DNA from: Pyxicephalus adspersus
Lineage: Eukaryota > Chordata > Amphibia > Anura > Pyxicephalidae
Assembly (NCBI RefSeq): GCF_032062135.1
Contig: NC_092860.1
Coordinates: forward strand, 133,137,674-133,201,673
Length of the DNA: 64,000 nucleotides
Reading direction: 5' to 3'
Positions 61,111-64,000 of this stretch are shown one piece after another. The notes under the pieces were generated by a model. The model made no database searches. It saw only the letters and a list, made by a program, of their open reading frames with translations, and was not told where the DNA came from. A program made the position numbers and the translations under genes. Position 1 is the stretch's first letter. Each line of letters begins with the position of its first letter.

Positions 61111-62775
61111 CTAAAGTTGTGAGAGGAGGTTTATTGTTACTGTTATGGATGTTTTTTGAATAATTGTTGCAATGTTTTCAAATTATTTGAACAGGCAAAC
61201 TTATTTACACAATGAAATGTTTACATAAATAAAAACACAAACCTATATATGGCTGCAAGCTCTCCATTCTCTGAAGCAGCAGAGCAACCCTAGACCTTTA
61301 CATTTCCACCACTATGATTCACAGTTTGTATGGGGTTCCTTATGCTGCTGAACCATCTCTTTGGCTGTGGCCAAACAACTGTATCTTTGATTCGTCAGTC
61401 CTCAGTAAATTTGTCCAGAAAAGTTGTTTTTTCCCCCTGTATGTTAAATAGCAAACAAGTCTTCCTTTAATGTTTTCCTGGACAACAAAAACATTTTCCT
61501 GCCACGTCTCCCTATGAAATTTAAATTGGTACAATTTATTTTTGATCTTTCTGAAGCAATCTATTTTAAGATTACTCCAACTGTTGCACTATTTACTTAT
61601 GATTCAAATACTTTTGGGGATTTTGGAGACTTCTTTTAGCATTAAAGATTCTTGAGATAAATTTGCTTGGCCTGCCAGTCCTGGACAAATTAGCAGTTGT
61701 TTGAAAACTACACTACTTGAAAATAAATTTCAGTAAAATTATTGATTTCAAATATTTTAATTAATCCTGAGTTTTGACTAACAAAAGTTCCACTAACATA
61801 CTCCCTGGAACTCCTAATGCTAGGTACACACTTCCAATATTTTATCGTTAGAAAACGAATGATTGAGTCCAATCAAAGATTATGCACAATTATATTTAAA
61901 CGATCGTATTGTGCACATTTCTGTACATGCTATAACGATACGATTTCAAATATAATCCACCAATAGTGTACACACGCTAGATACGATTGTTTGAACGATG
62001 CAGGGAGTGACATGTAAAGGAGAAAGTGTATTGCAGAAACATGCACGATCACTAAACGACTGTACACACAATGGACAGTGAACGATTGTCGGCCAATCAG
62101 ATACGCCGTGACGGTTCTTCATTTCCAAAGACAATCCTTGTTCATCAGCGTCTTTGGTCAGTGGTTGGTCACCTTTTTTGTGAACTATTTTCGGCCGATT
62201 GTTCATTCATCATTCGTTTCCAACGATAATTTTACTGGAAGTGTGTATGCAGCTTAACACTTAGCATCTAATCAGAAACATTTGTATTCTAATGTCATCG
62301 CGGGGGTGTACTTGCTTTTTCTATGTAACCAAGTCTTACTTATTTTGATTGATTTACAATATGAGAATGAATACACCAGATTAGTTTTGTGTGTCGTATG
62401 TTCAAGTATATCAGGTATATCACTGTTTTATATAGGCAATGTTTGAATAAAGAATTATTATTAAAATTTTAATTTTAACAGTTTTTTCAGGTGTAGATAC
62501 TTTTTTATATGACTGAGCTTGTGTTAAATGCTGCAGCAACTATTTGTTTTATACTGACTTTAATCACCCAAATGTGTTTTATCTGTTCCAATGTTTATTA
62601 TTTTTTTTTAATTCTTGTACTTCATGGGAAGAAATCAAGAAGAGCTTAAACTAAAACAAAAAATTGAACTGGATACATTAAGACAAAGTCATCAGCAGGA
62701 GATCCAGTCCATTGTATCCAAGTTTAGCAGTGCCCAGACATTCCTTCAGGCAAAGATTGTTACCTTAGAAGCTGA
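20246..62775 (+). CDS. FAM184B: FAM184B, coiled-coil protein (5' ten coding exons; continues off right edge)
   Basis: Join: 20246-20371, 46541-47305, 50603-50738, 50835-50983, 53011-53211, 54569-54679, 56071-56180, 57162-57246, 60421-60593, 62632-62775. All introns are GT-AG with matching phases, giving about 666 codons. Recognised by the N-terminal family signature 'HVKMCKKIAQLTK|VIYALN', which spans the exon 1/2 junction in FAM184A and FAM184B. The choice of FAM184B rather than FAM184A rests on the NCAPG neighbour. The protein is almost entirely Glu/Lys/Gln-rich coiled coil (residues about 35-560 and 575-666), with no signal peptide or membrane segment. A less helical Ser-rich part is encoded by 56071-57246. 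Near the end, 'SKFSSAQTFLQAKIVTLEAE' resembles the conserved FAM184 stretch. Human FAM184B is about 1060 residues, so more exons are expected to the right. The molecular function of the family is not established. Confidence 0.9.
22640..22945. mobile_element. Degenerate repeat related to that at 61255-61700
   Basis: 'accattgctcacagtttgtatgagattcat' here parallels 'accactatgattcacagtttgtatggggttcc' at about 61307. Both continue with AT-rich sequence containing a 'tcag.ccacag' or 'gtcagtcctcag' block. The family was not identified. Confidence 0.35.
23160..23232 (+). repeat. Short tandem repeat of 'caggctaaagtg'
   Basis: Four imperfect copies of 'aggctaaagtg' or 'ggctaaagcagg' in about 70 bases. 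Local duplication with no coding role seen. Confidence 0.6.
26280..26454. mobile_element. hAT-type element end
   Basis: Ends 'aaaagtttgcccacccctg' at 26454, the inverse of the CAGGGGTGGGCAAACT terminus typical of some hAT non-autonomous elements. The left end was not found. Confidence 0.5.
26795..27062. mobile_element. Short inverted-repeat DNA transposon
   Basis: The left end 'ttagggctaattcacactggca' and right end 'caggtgtgaacttgtccttag' are imperfect inverted repeats. A similar end, 'tagggccctttcacacctgcca', occurs near 5832. Several overlapping short open frames here are chance. Confidence 0.55.
28278..28690. mobile_element. Inverted-repeat element ('agcttgaatagaaaa' ends)
   Basis: Left 'gatagcttgaatagaaaagcctgttc' (28286 on) and right 'ctgttttttctattcaagctgta' (to 28680) are inverted repeats flanking about 340 bases. 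The 130-codon minus-strand open frame inside shows no family features. Confidence 0.6.
29486..29850 (+). mobile_element. tRNA-derived SINE with internal duplication
   Basis: The head 'tggctcagtggttagcactctggcctttgcagc' is followed by the B-box-like 'ggttggaatc'. The 'aggttctcccttgtttgtg.aggtt' block occurs twice (about 29572 and 29625), making this copy longer than its relatives. The tail is 'aagtgctgcgtattatgtcagtgctatataaatactgtgtaat'. Confidence 0.75.
29971..30282. mobile_element. TTAA-bounded non-autonomous DNA transposon with hairpin
   Basis: Left 'tttaacctccctggcagt' and right 'accgccaggtaggttaacc' are inverted repeats ending at TTAA, as for piggyBac-type target sites (inference). Inside, 30202-30218 is the exact inverse of 30241-30257. 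The 73-codon open frame across it is not a gene. Confidence 0.65.
31167..31505. mobile_element. Non-autonomous DNA transposon, 'gtacacacgt' family
   Basis: Starts 'ctaaggctacatacacacgtccaatgattctcgtc' and ends 'gacaattattgcacgtgtgtatgtagcttaag'. It shares 'ggatccacggaccatggatgacgaac' with the copy at 45445. Confidence 0.7.
32815..33110. other. Possible short DNA-transposon remnant
   Basis: 'agctttagggtacattgacacggatgatag' resembles the ends of the elements at 5832 and 26795. A matching right end was not convincing. Confidence 0.3.
35732..35768. repeat. (TA)n microsatellite
   Basis: Alternating TA tracts interrupted by 'gtaa', directly abutting the Tc1-like fragment. Confidence 0.9.
35769..35965 (+). 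mobile_element. Tc1-like transposon fragment (non-coding end)
   Basis: 'taatcagccaaaatattaaaat', 'ggaggtccacctttttttttgccaaaatatca', 'atggacgtcacaagaccttggaaagtgt' and 'tctggcaccaagcttttagcaccagatcctt' match, from memory, a vertebrate Tc1-like repeat end that typically begins 'taatcagccacaacattaaaacca'. Confidence 0.6.
35980..36570 (-). mobile_element. Second copy of the dispersed repeat at 16060-16800, inverted
   Basis: On the minus strand: 'gcgctatggcttg', 'gagcctctaatggtgaggatgttgcgctgc', 'gcaggcagcaagcaagaaaagtca', 'aagccaggggtcaaa', 'gctgtgtctgag', in the same order as the first copy. The 58-bp duplication is absent here. Confidence 0.55.
36700..36778 (+). mobile_element. LINE tail tip with (AAT)n microsatellite
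   Basis: Only the last about 50 bases of the LINE 3' end ('tatttaatgtacagcgctgcgtaatatgttggtgctctataaatcctgttta') followed by ttaataataataataataataat. This is an extremely 5'-truncated insertion. Confidence 0.75.
37011..37205 (-). pseudogene. Tc1-like transposase N-terminal (HTH) relic
   Basis: The minus-strand frame reads ISKVAGL, then 'GFSQNSVVTTYQKRSKK', then an 'NN.GHERLRCNDSHGGLPHLVK' stretch. This is the pattern of the bipartite helix-turn-helix DNA-binding region of Tc1 transposases ('S.STV...Y..W...G...N..G.GRPR..'). No catalytic DDE domain is nearby, so it is a broken fragment. Confidence 0.6.
37240..37605. mobile_element. DNA-transposon remnant related to 10516-11073
   Basis: Shares 'gagatcggcaatttctttacc', 'catgcgccgaagaagcagccaagagcctc' and 'gatgtaggtatcccgggaggctctg' with the element near 10.5-11.0 kb. 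It begins 'aggaggaagtaaaccc'. Confidence 0.55.
37610..37920. mobile_element. hAT-type element, one end only
   Basis: Starts CAGGGGTCAGCAAACTC at 37610 followed by GC-rich 'cggcctaatgccggccggcaacccacggcgg'. No matching right end was found. Confidence 0.45.
39592..39970. mobile_element. hAT-type non-autonomous element with imperfect 8-bp target duplication
   Basis: CAGGGTTGCCAAACTC at the left and TTTACACCCCTG at the right. Flanks are ctgtagac (39584-39591) and gtgtagac (39971-39978), 7 of 8 matching. Contains 'ggcctgccgctgcagtgaaatagcgccgct'. No transposase frame. Confidence 0.75.
41630..41880. mobile_element. Palindromic MITE, second copy
   Basis: 'gctgcagaggatacactttcatcagtgaatctgtgttatccag' and the mirrored 'ctggattacccagtatcactgataaaagtgtatcctctccag' flank a centre containing 'tttgctatttgttagcaaatgtt'. 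Related to 19073-19275. Confidence 0.65.
43484..43522 (+). repeat. 12-bp tandem repeat (x3)
   Basis: 'ttatacatgctg', 'ttatacatgcag', 'ttatacatgctg' in a row. It is the reason for the VIHAVIHA repeat in a spurious short open frame. Confidence 0.75.
44531..44992. mobile_element. TA-flanked TIR transposon ('CAGGTAGTCCCCG' ends)
   Basis: TA CAGGTAGTCCCCGAGTTA at the left and the inverse of CAGGTAGTCCCCGGGTTAC followed by TA at the right. The 458-bp element has no transposase frame. TA target and CAGG termini fit the Tc1/mariner-pogo (Tigger-like) group by inference. Confidence 0.7.
45013..45272. mobile_element. hAT-type non-autonomous element with perfect 8-bp target duplication
   Basis: 260 bp from CAGTGTTTATCACC to the inverse of CAGCATTTATCAACC. 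The flanking 8-mers GTCTATGG (45005-45012 and 45273-45280) are identical, which is diagnostic of hAT-type insertion. Confidence 0.85.
45445..45760. mobile_element. Non-autonomous DNA transposon, 'gtacacacgt' family
   Basis: Starts 'aaagctgtgtacacacgtgcaatttttgtcgttgga' and ends 'cgagaaaaatttgacatgtgtacgtagttt'. It lies inverted relative to the copy at 31167. Confidence 0.7.
46467..46501. repeat. (ATT)n microsatellite 40 nt upstream of FAM184B exon 2
   Basis: Runs of TTA/ATT with two 'aat' interruptions, ending 40 bases before the exon 2 acceptor at 46540/46541. Confidence 0.9.
46541..47305 (+). CDS. FAM184B: FAM184B coding exon 2 (large coiled-coil exon)
   Basis: 255 codons, phase 0 at both ends, residues 43-297. 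It opens VIYALNLKVDEYE, continuing the exon 1 motif, and is then uninterrupted heptad-rich coiled coil ending KMQERTQ before CAG|GTGAGC. It is the longest open coding exon in the window, and antisense frames across it are shadows. Confidence 0.95.
48232..48677. mobile_element. hAT-type non-autonomous element
   Basis: CAGGCATGTCCAAAGTCCG at the left and CGTCCAAACATTTTGC (inverse of the right end: GGACGCCCCTG). Flanks tagtaaag and tagtgaaa match at 6 of 8. Internal GC-rich duplication: 'cgcacgtcaccc' and 'gcagaccacgcc' occur around 48480-48590. Confidence 0.65.
49382..49947. mobile_element. Solo LTR with 5-bp target duplication
   Basis: 566 bp beginning TGTCACGG and ending CCGTGACA (perfect 8-bp inverted termini, TG...CA). 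Flanked by GTAAC on both sides (49377-49381 and 49948-49952). No internal gag/pol or second LTR adjoins, so this fits a solo LTR left by recombination. Transcription orientation was not determined. Confidence 0.8.
50603..50738 (+). CDS. FAM184B: FAM184B coding exon 3
   Basis: 136 bp after the acceptor 'ctcttttccag|GAACTGGAA', ending one base into a codon (CAGATAG|GTAGTC). It encodes ELELELNQRDQEIIECKNLQ and onward, a typical heptad pattern. An earlier AG leads to an immediate in-frame stop, so this acceptor was chosen. Confidence 0.88.
50739..50834 (+). other. FAM184B: 96-nt stop-free intron (exitron-like) in FAM184B
   Basis: GT-AG bounded, with the 3' tract 'attctgtgttttgacag'. Its length is a multiple of three with no in-frame stop, so retention would insert 32 residues rich in Cys, Gly, Thr and Pro (for example 'HCKSCTENKTTYAAGYV'). 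That insert would break the surrounding heptads, which favours splicing as the main form. With splicing the junction reads QSQI|EQMKTV. Confidence 0.7.
50835..50983 (+). CDS. FAM184B: FAM184B coding exon 4
   Basis: 149 bp. The two first bases complete Glu, then QMKTVSSAHKAALGELAELK continues the coiled coil, followed by a basic Ser-rich tail (KPSRKTSASKRDSG). The donor is CAG|GTATTA, in phase 0. Confidence 0.88.
50984..53010 (+). other. FAM184B: FAM184B intron 4
   Basis: 2.0 kb of AT-rich sequence with no recognised repeat. Open frames here (51051-51386, 52172-52426) lack coding features. Confidence 0.65.
53011..53211 (+). CDS. FAM184B: FAM184B coding exon 5
   Basis: 67 codons, phase 0. The acceptor has a long pyrimidine tract (ctcctttttttctag). 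The exon encodes TYREHSVPRQEHVKQHEVSK and onward to EKRQLQK before AAA|GTAAAG. It is a strong coiled coil. Confidence 0.9.
53466..54312. mobile_element. Outer inverted-repeat element interrupted by another repeat
   Basis: The left piece 'ggttgatttacaaaagg...tcatgtccaaggaaaagtatttctttaagacatg' and the right piece 'atgattggatgacttaactcacttagtgagtaa...ttataagcaaatcaacaat' have inverted ends (gttgattta.../...aaatcaac). Together they resemble a frog MITE type that reads 'acatgattggatga' in uninterrupted form (recalled). Confidence 0.45.
53525..54253. mobile_element. Inner GC-richer repeat, possibly LTR-derived
   Basis: Contains 'gcgctcaccaggcgccag', 'acacaaggtcggtccaggcagcaaacaatctcagggtcagg' and 'gtacagcgtgggaacggcc'. 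The style is that of frog LTR-type repeats, similar in character to 16060-16800 but not clearly homologous. Termini are uncertain. Confidence 0.4.
54569..54679 (+). CDS. FAM184B: FAM184B coding exon 6
   Basis: 37 codons, phase 0: DHEMHIEELKKKNETKINQL, then MEERDTLYIKLQDSICQ. The acceptor is 'acaaattttgttag' and the donor is CAG|GTATAT. Confidence 0.9.
54856..54992 (-). mobile_element. LINE 3' tail, reverse orientation
   Basis: Reads tattattattattattaaacagg, then 'atttatatagcgccaacatattacgcagcgctgtacattaaataggg', then 'aggaccctgccccaaagagctta', the reverse complement of the LINE tails at 1350 and 7338. The (TTA)n marks the 3' junction. Confidence 0.8.
54991..55054 (+). repeat. Tandem duplication of 'agtaaggcttgatgtaagcgataa'
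   Basis: Two full units of 24 bases separated by a partial unit ('agtaaggctta'), abutting the LINE tail. Confidence 0.75.
56071..56180 (+). CDS. FAM184B: FAM184B coding exon 7
   Basis: 110 bp, starting in phase 0 (NKAFLQPCEMSTSMKSNKNM) and ending two bases into a codon at AAAAG|GTAAGC. It is a low-conservation, Ser/Asn-rich linker between coiled coils. Support comes from the splice sites and frame continuity rather than similarity. Confidence 0.75.
56181..57161 (+). other. FAM184B: FAM184B intron 7
   Basis: 0.98 kb with no recognised repeat or gene. Confidence 0.6.
57162..57246 (+). CDS. FAM184B: FAM184B coding exon 8
   Basis: 85 bp. The first base completes Arg (AG|G), then YEICDSSSSPVHQLHKTQAE through FIGLQ. 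It ends in phase 0 at CAG|GTACTA. The acceptor tract is 'tatttttatttcttattag'. Confidence 0.75.
57380..57608. mobile_element. Fragment of 'taaagcggac' transposon family
   Basis: 'agcctgcaacctcctaggatatgtgacataggtatcccaggaggctt' and the right end 'ataggtccgctttaa' match the element at 10516-11073. Confidence 0.5.
59475..59781 (-). mobile_element. tRNA-derived SINE, full length
   Basis: Reverse complement reads from 'ggcagcacggtggctcaggggttagcactccggcctttgcagcgct' (A-box), 'ggttcaatcc' (B-box), through 'ctgcatggagtttgcaggttctccctgtgtctgcgtgggtttcctccc' to 'tacagcgctgcgtaatatgatggcgctatataaata'. It is one of the best-preserved copies here. Confidence 0.8.
60421..60593 (+). CDS. FAM184B: FAM184B coding exon 9
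   Basis: 173 bp: EESAPDLKKQNTQLDEYEIK and onward to GVKEKQN, then two bases. The donor AACAG|GTTTGT is weak. If it is not used, the open frame runs on to a stop at 60745-60747, adding about 50 non-coiled-coil codons. The acceptor is 'ttatattcttag'. Confidence 0.85.
61072..61107. repeat. (TA)n microsatellite
   Basis: About 36 bases of alternating TA with one 'gt' interruption. Confidence 0.9.
61255..61700. mobile_element. Degenerate transposon-like repeat
   Basis: The minus strand carries a short frame with 'FWTNLLRTDESKIQLFG', resembling the 'FW..VLWTDE.KI.LFG' catalytic-region motif of Tc1-type transposases. The rest is eroded. Shares sequence with 22640-22945. The family call is tentative. 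Confidence 0.45.
61813..62256. mobile_element. Inverted-repeat DNA transposon (distant 'gtacacac' relative)
   Basis: The left end 'ctaatgctaggtacacacttccaatattttatcgttagaaaacga' mirrors the right end 'cgtttccaacgataattttactggaagtgtgtatgcagctta'. The 86-codon antisense frame inside is not a gene. Confidence 0.65.
62632..62775 (+). CDS. FAM184B: FAM184B coding exon 10
   Basis: 144 bp. The first base completes Arg, then NQEELKLKQKIELDTLRQSH, QQEIQSIVSKFSSAQTFLQA and KIVTLEA, ending two bases into a codon (GA) at GTAAGT. The 'FSSAQ..LQA.I..LEAE' pattern is characteristic of FAM184 proteins. The acceptor 'ttcttgtacttcatgggaag' has a weak pyrimidine tract. Confidence 0.85.
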
Positions 62776-62940
62776 GTAAGTTTATGCAAACCTACAGTAT
62801 GACATACCAACTTGGTACGTAGCTAATATTTATTAGTCTACCAGATCTCTTTAAAAAAGAAACTTATAGTTGACATTTGACTTGCTAATATCAATACCAT
62901 GCTAAAGACTGCTAAAGACTTCTCTCTTTATTCTTTGTAG

Positions 62941-62968
62941 ACTGAGAAGGGAACACATACACTGCTAG
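62941..62968 (+). CDS. FAM184B: Possible alternative terminal exon of FAM184B
   Basis: After the good acceptor 'tttattctttgtag', the exon-10 frame continues A|CTG..., giving 'EAELRREHIHC' and then TAG at 62966-62968. The 'LEAEL' join matches the family, which argues for a genuine acceptor. The stop would truncate the protein about 390 residues short of the human length. AATAAA at 63221-63226 could serve as a poly(A) signal. It may also be a chance acceptor. Confidence 0.35.
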
Positions 62969-64000
62969 TTTACTGATTGACAAGATGTGAGATCAGAGTG
63001 ATATTAAACTAAAAGCAAGTTGTGTAAATGCATTTTTATTTACAGTTTTTAACTTTTTTTAGACACACAATAATACGATTATCATTCTGCCTACATGTCC
63101 ACTGCTTGCATTGAATCATGAACATTTTAAAGATTTGTCAGGAGCTGAGATCCAGGAAAGTTATAATTTTTTTCCGAGAAAATTAAAATTTTACTGTGAT
63201 TCAGAAATTATACATTTATAAATAAAATCTGTATTTCCTATAATCCGTGGAATATATAAGAGTTCTGCTATAGGATCAGCCCATCCCCAAAAAATGTTCA
63301 AGCATTCAGAAAACATCTTTTGATACAATAAAGTTATGGGGGGATTCAGTTAGAAAGCCTAATGCTCATGCGTTCCAACAGACATAAAGGAAAAATTTAA
63401 ACTCCTTTATTATTTGACTGACTCCATAATTGACCTTTGCCTGACTTTATCCTTAGTTAATTACATGTTTCAACAGGATAACTGAGTATTTGTACTTGAT
63501 TTTACTAGCTTTTATTATATGTCTGTGTCAGGTTATACAAACATGCCCAGAATCTACAAGATTGGTTGGTAAGAGTCAGTCTCTGCAATATTTCTATTAA
63601 CCAATTATAGGCTAACAGTACGGAGCTACATTGATGCTTCAGAGTTTAAAAAAAAAAGAGGTTAAACCATTCATCCTTTATACTTCCAGGTTTATAATGA
63701 TCCCAAAACTCACAATGTAAATAGTGACTTTAGGAATTGAAGTCGTCCTGCCCCCGAATCCCCTTTTACATCTAACGGATGGATCATTTAGGCTGTCAGT
63801 CACAATAAAAGACTAATAGTCATGATGACCAATGTCCATGAATCTCTAACTGTGTGGCAGAACACCCCAAGGTGCCTGGCTCCTGATGTGCTGCCCAAGC
63901 TGTACAAACATTCATATAGCTCTTTTCAATGTGTACTATTATGTTTGACTGTGGTTTAATATTTTTAAGGCAAACAGAGTTTTAAAATGTCTTTAAATAG
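62969..64000 (+). other. Right-edge sequence after the last recognised FAM184B exon
   Basis: No further exon is recognisable. AATAAA occurs at 63221-63226. The sequence is either intron 10 or the 3' UTR/downstream region of the possible short isoform. Confidence 0.5.

Larger units (their letters stand above)
60594..62631 (+). other. FAM184B: FAM184B intron 9
   Basis: Holds a (TA)n tract, a degenerate transposon-like stretch (61255-61700) and an inverted-repeat element (61813-62256). Confidence 0.65.

Overview
This window is vertebrate nuclear DNA. It is AT-rich and holds two spliced protein-coding genes with canonical GT-AG introns among abundant interspersed repeats. Protein similarity and the repeat families (a LINE and a tRNA-derived SINE ending in the same 'cagcgctg...ttggcgctatataaat' tail, plus several short inverted-repeat transposon families of the kind common in frogs) suggest an anuran amphibian, probably a ranoid frog. 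That assignment is inference. No bacterial or phage genes, CRISPR arrays or operons were seen.

Layout. From 409 to 10070 on the minus strand lie the first eight coding exons of NCAPG, the condensin I HEAT-repeat subunit. They give about 420 codons of continuous open frame with matching intron phases. The rest of the gene lies off the left edge. Its start codon is at 10070, followed upstream by a CpG-rich promoter with cell-cycle-type (CHR/E2F-like), NRF1-like and E-box motifs (10071-10325). An 854-base assembly gap (8958-9811) falls inside NCAPG intron 1 and removes no coding sequence that I can detect as missing.

From 10330 to 20245 there is a repeat-rich intergenic region with no supportable gene. 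It includes a 46-bp minisatellite that is split by a palindromic transposon.

From 20246 to the right edge on the plus strand lies FAM184B, a coiled-coil protein gene. A 42-codon first coding exon at 20246 is followed by a 26-kb intron. Nine further exons lie between 46541 and 62775 (about 666 codons), and there is a possible alternative terminal exon at 62941-62968. The remainder would lie to the right of the window. Head-to-head NCAPG/FAM184B is the same neighbourhood seen in other vertebrates, including human chromosome 4 (recalled, not searched).

The two genes are neighbours but have no known joint pathway. NCAPG acts in mitotic chromosome condensation, and FAM184B has no well-established function. 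Introns and intergenic DNA are dominated by mobile-element remnants. These include a solo LTR with a 5-bp target duplication, three hAT-type non-autonomous elements with 8-bp target duplications (one perfect, two imperfect), a TA-flanked element with 'CAGGTAGTCCCCG' ends, Tc1-like relics, and SINE/LINE copies. I found no convincing new biological system. The most worthwhile leads are a stop-free 96-nt intron in FAM184B, the possible short FAM184B isoform, the shared SINE/LINE tail, the split minisatellite, and a hairpin inside a TTAA-bounded transposon.
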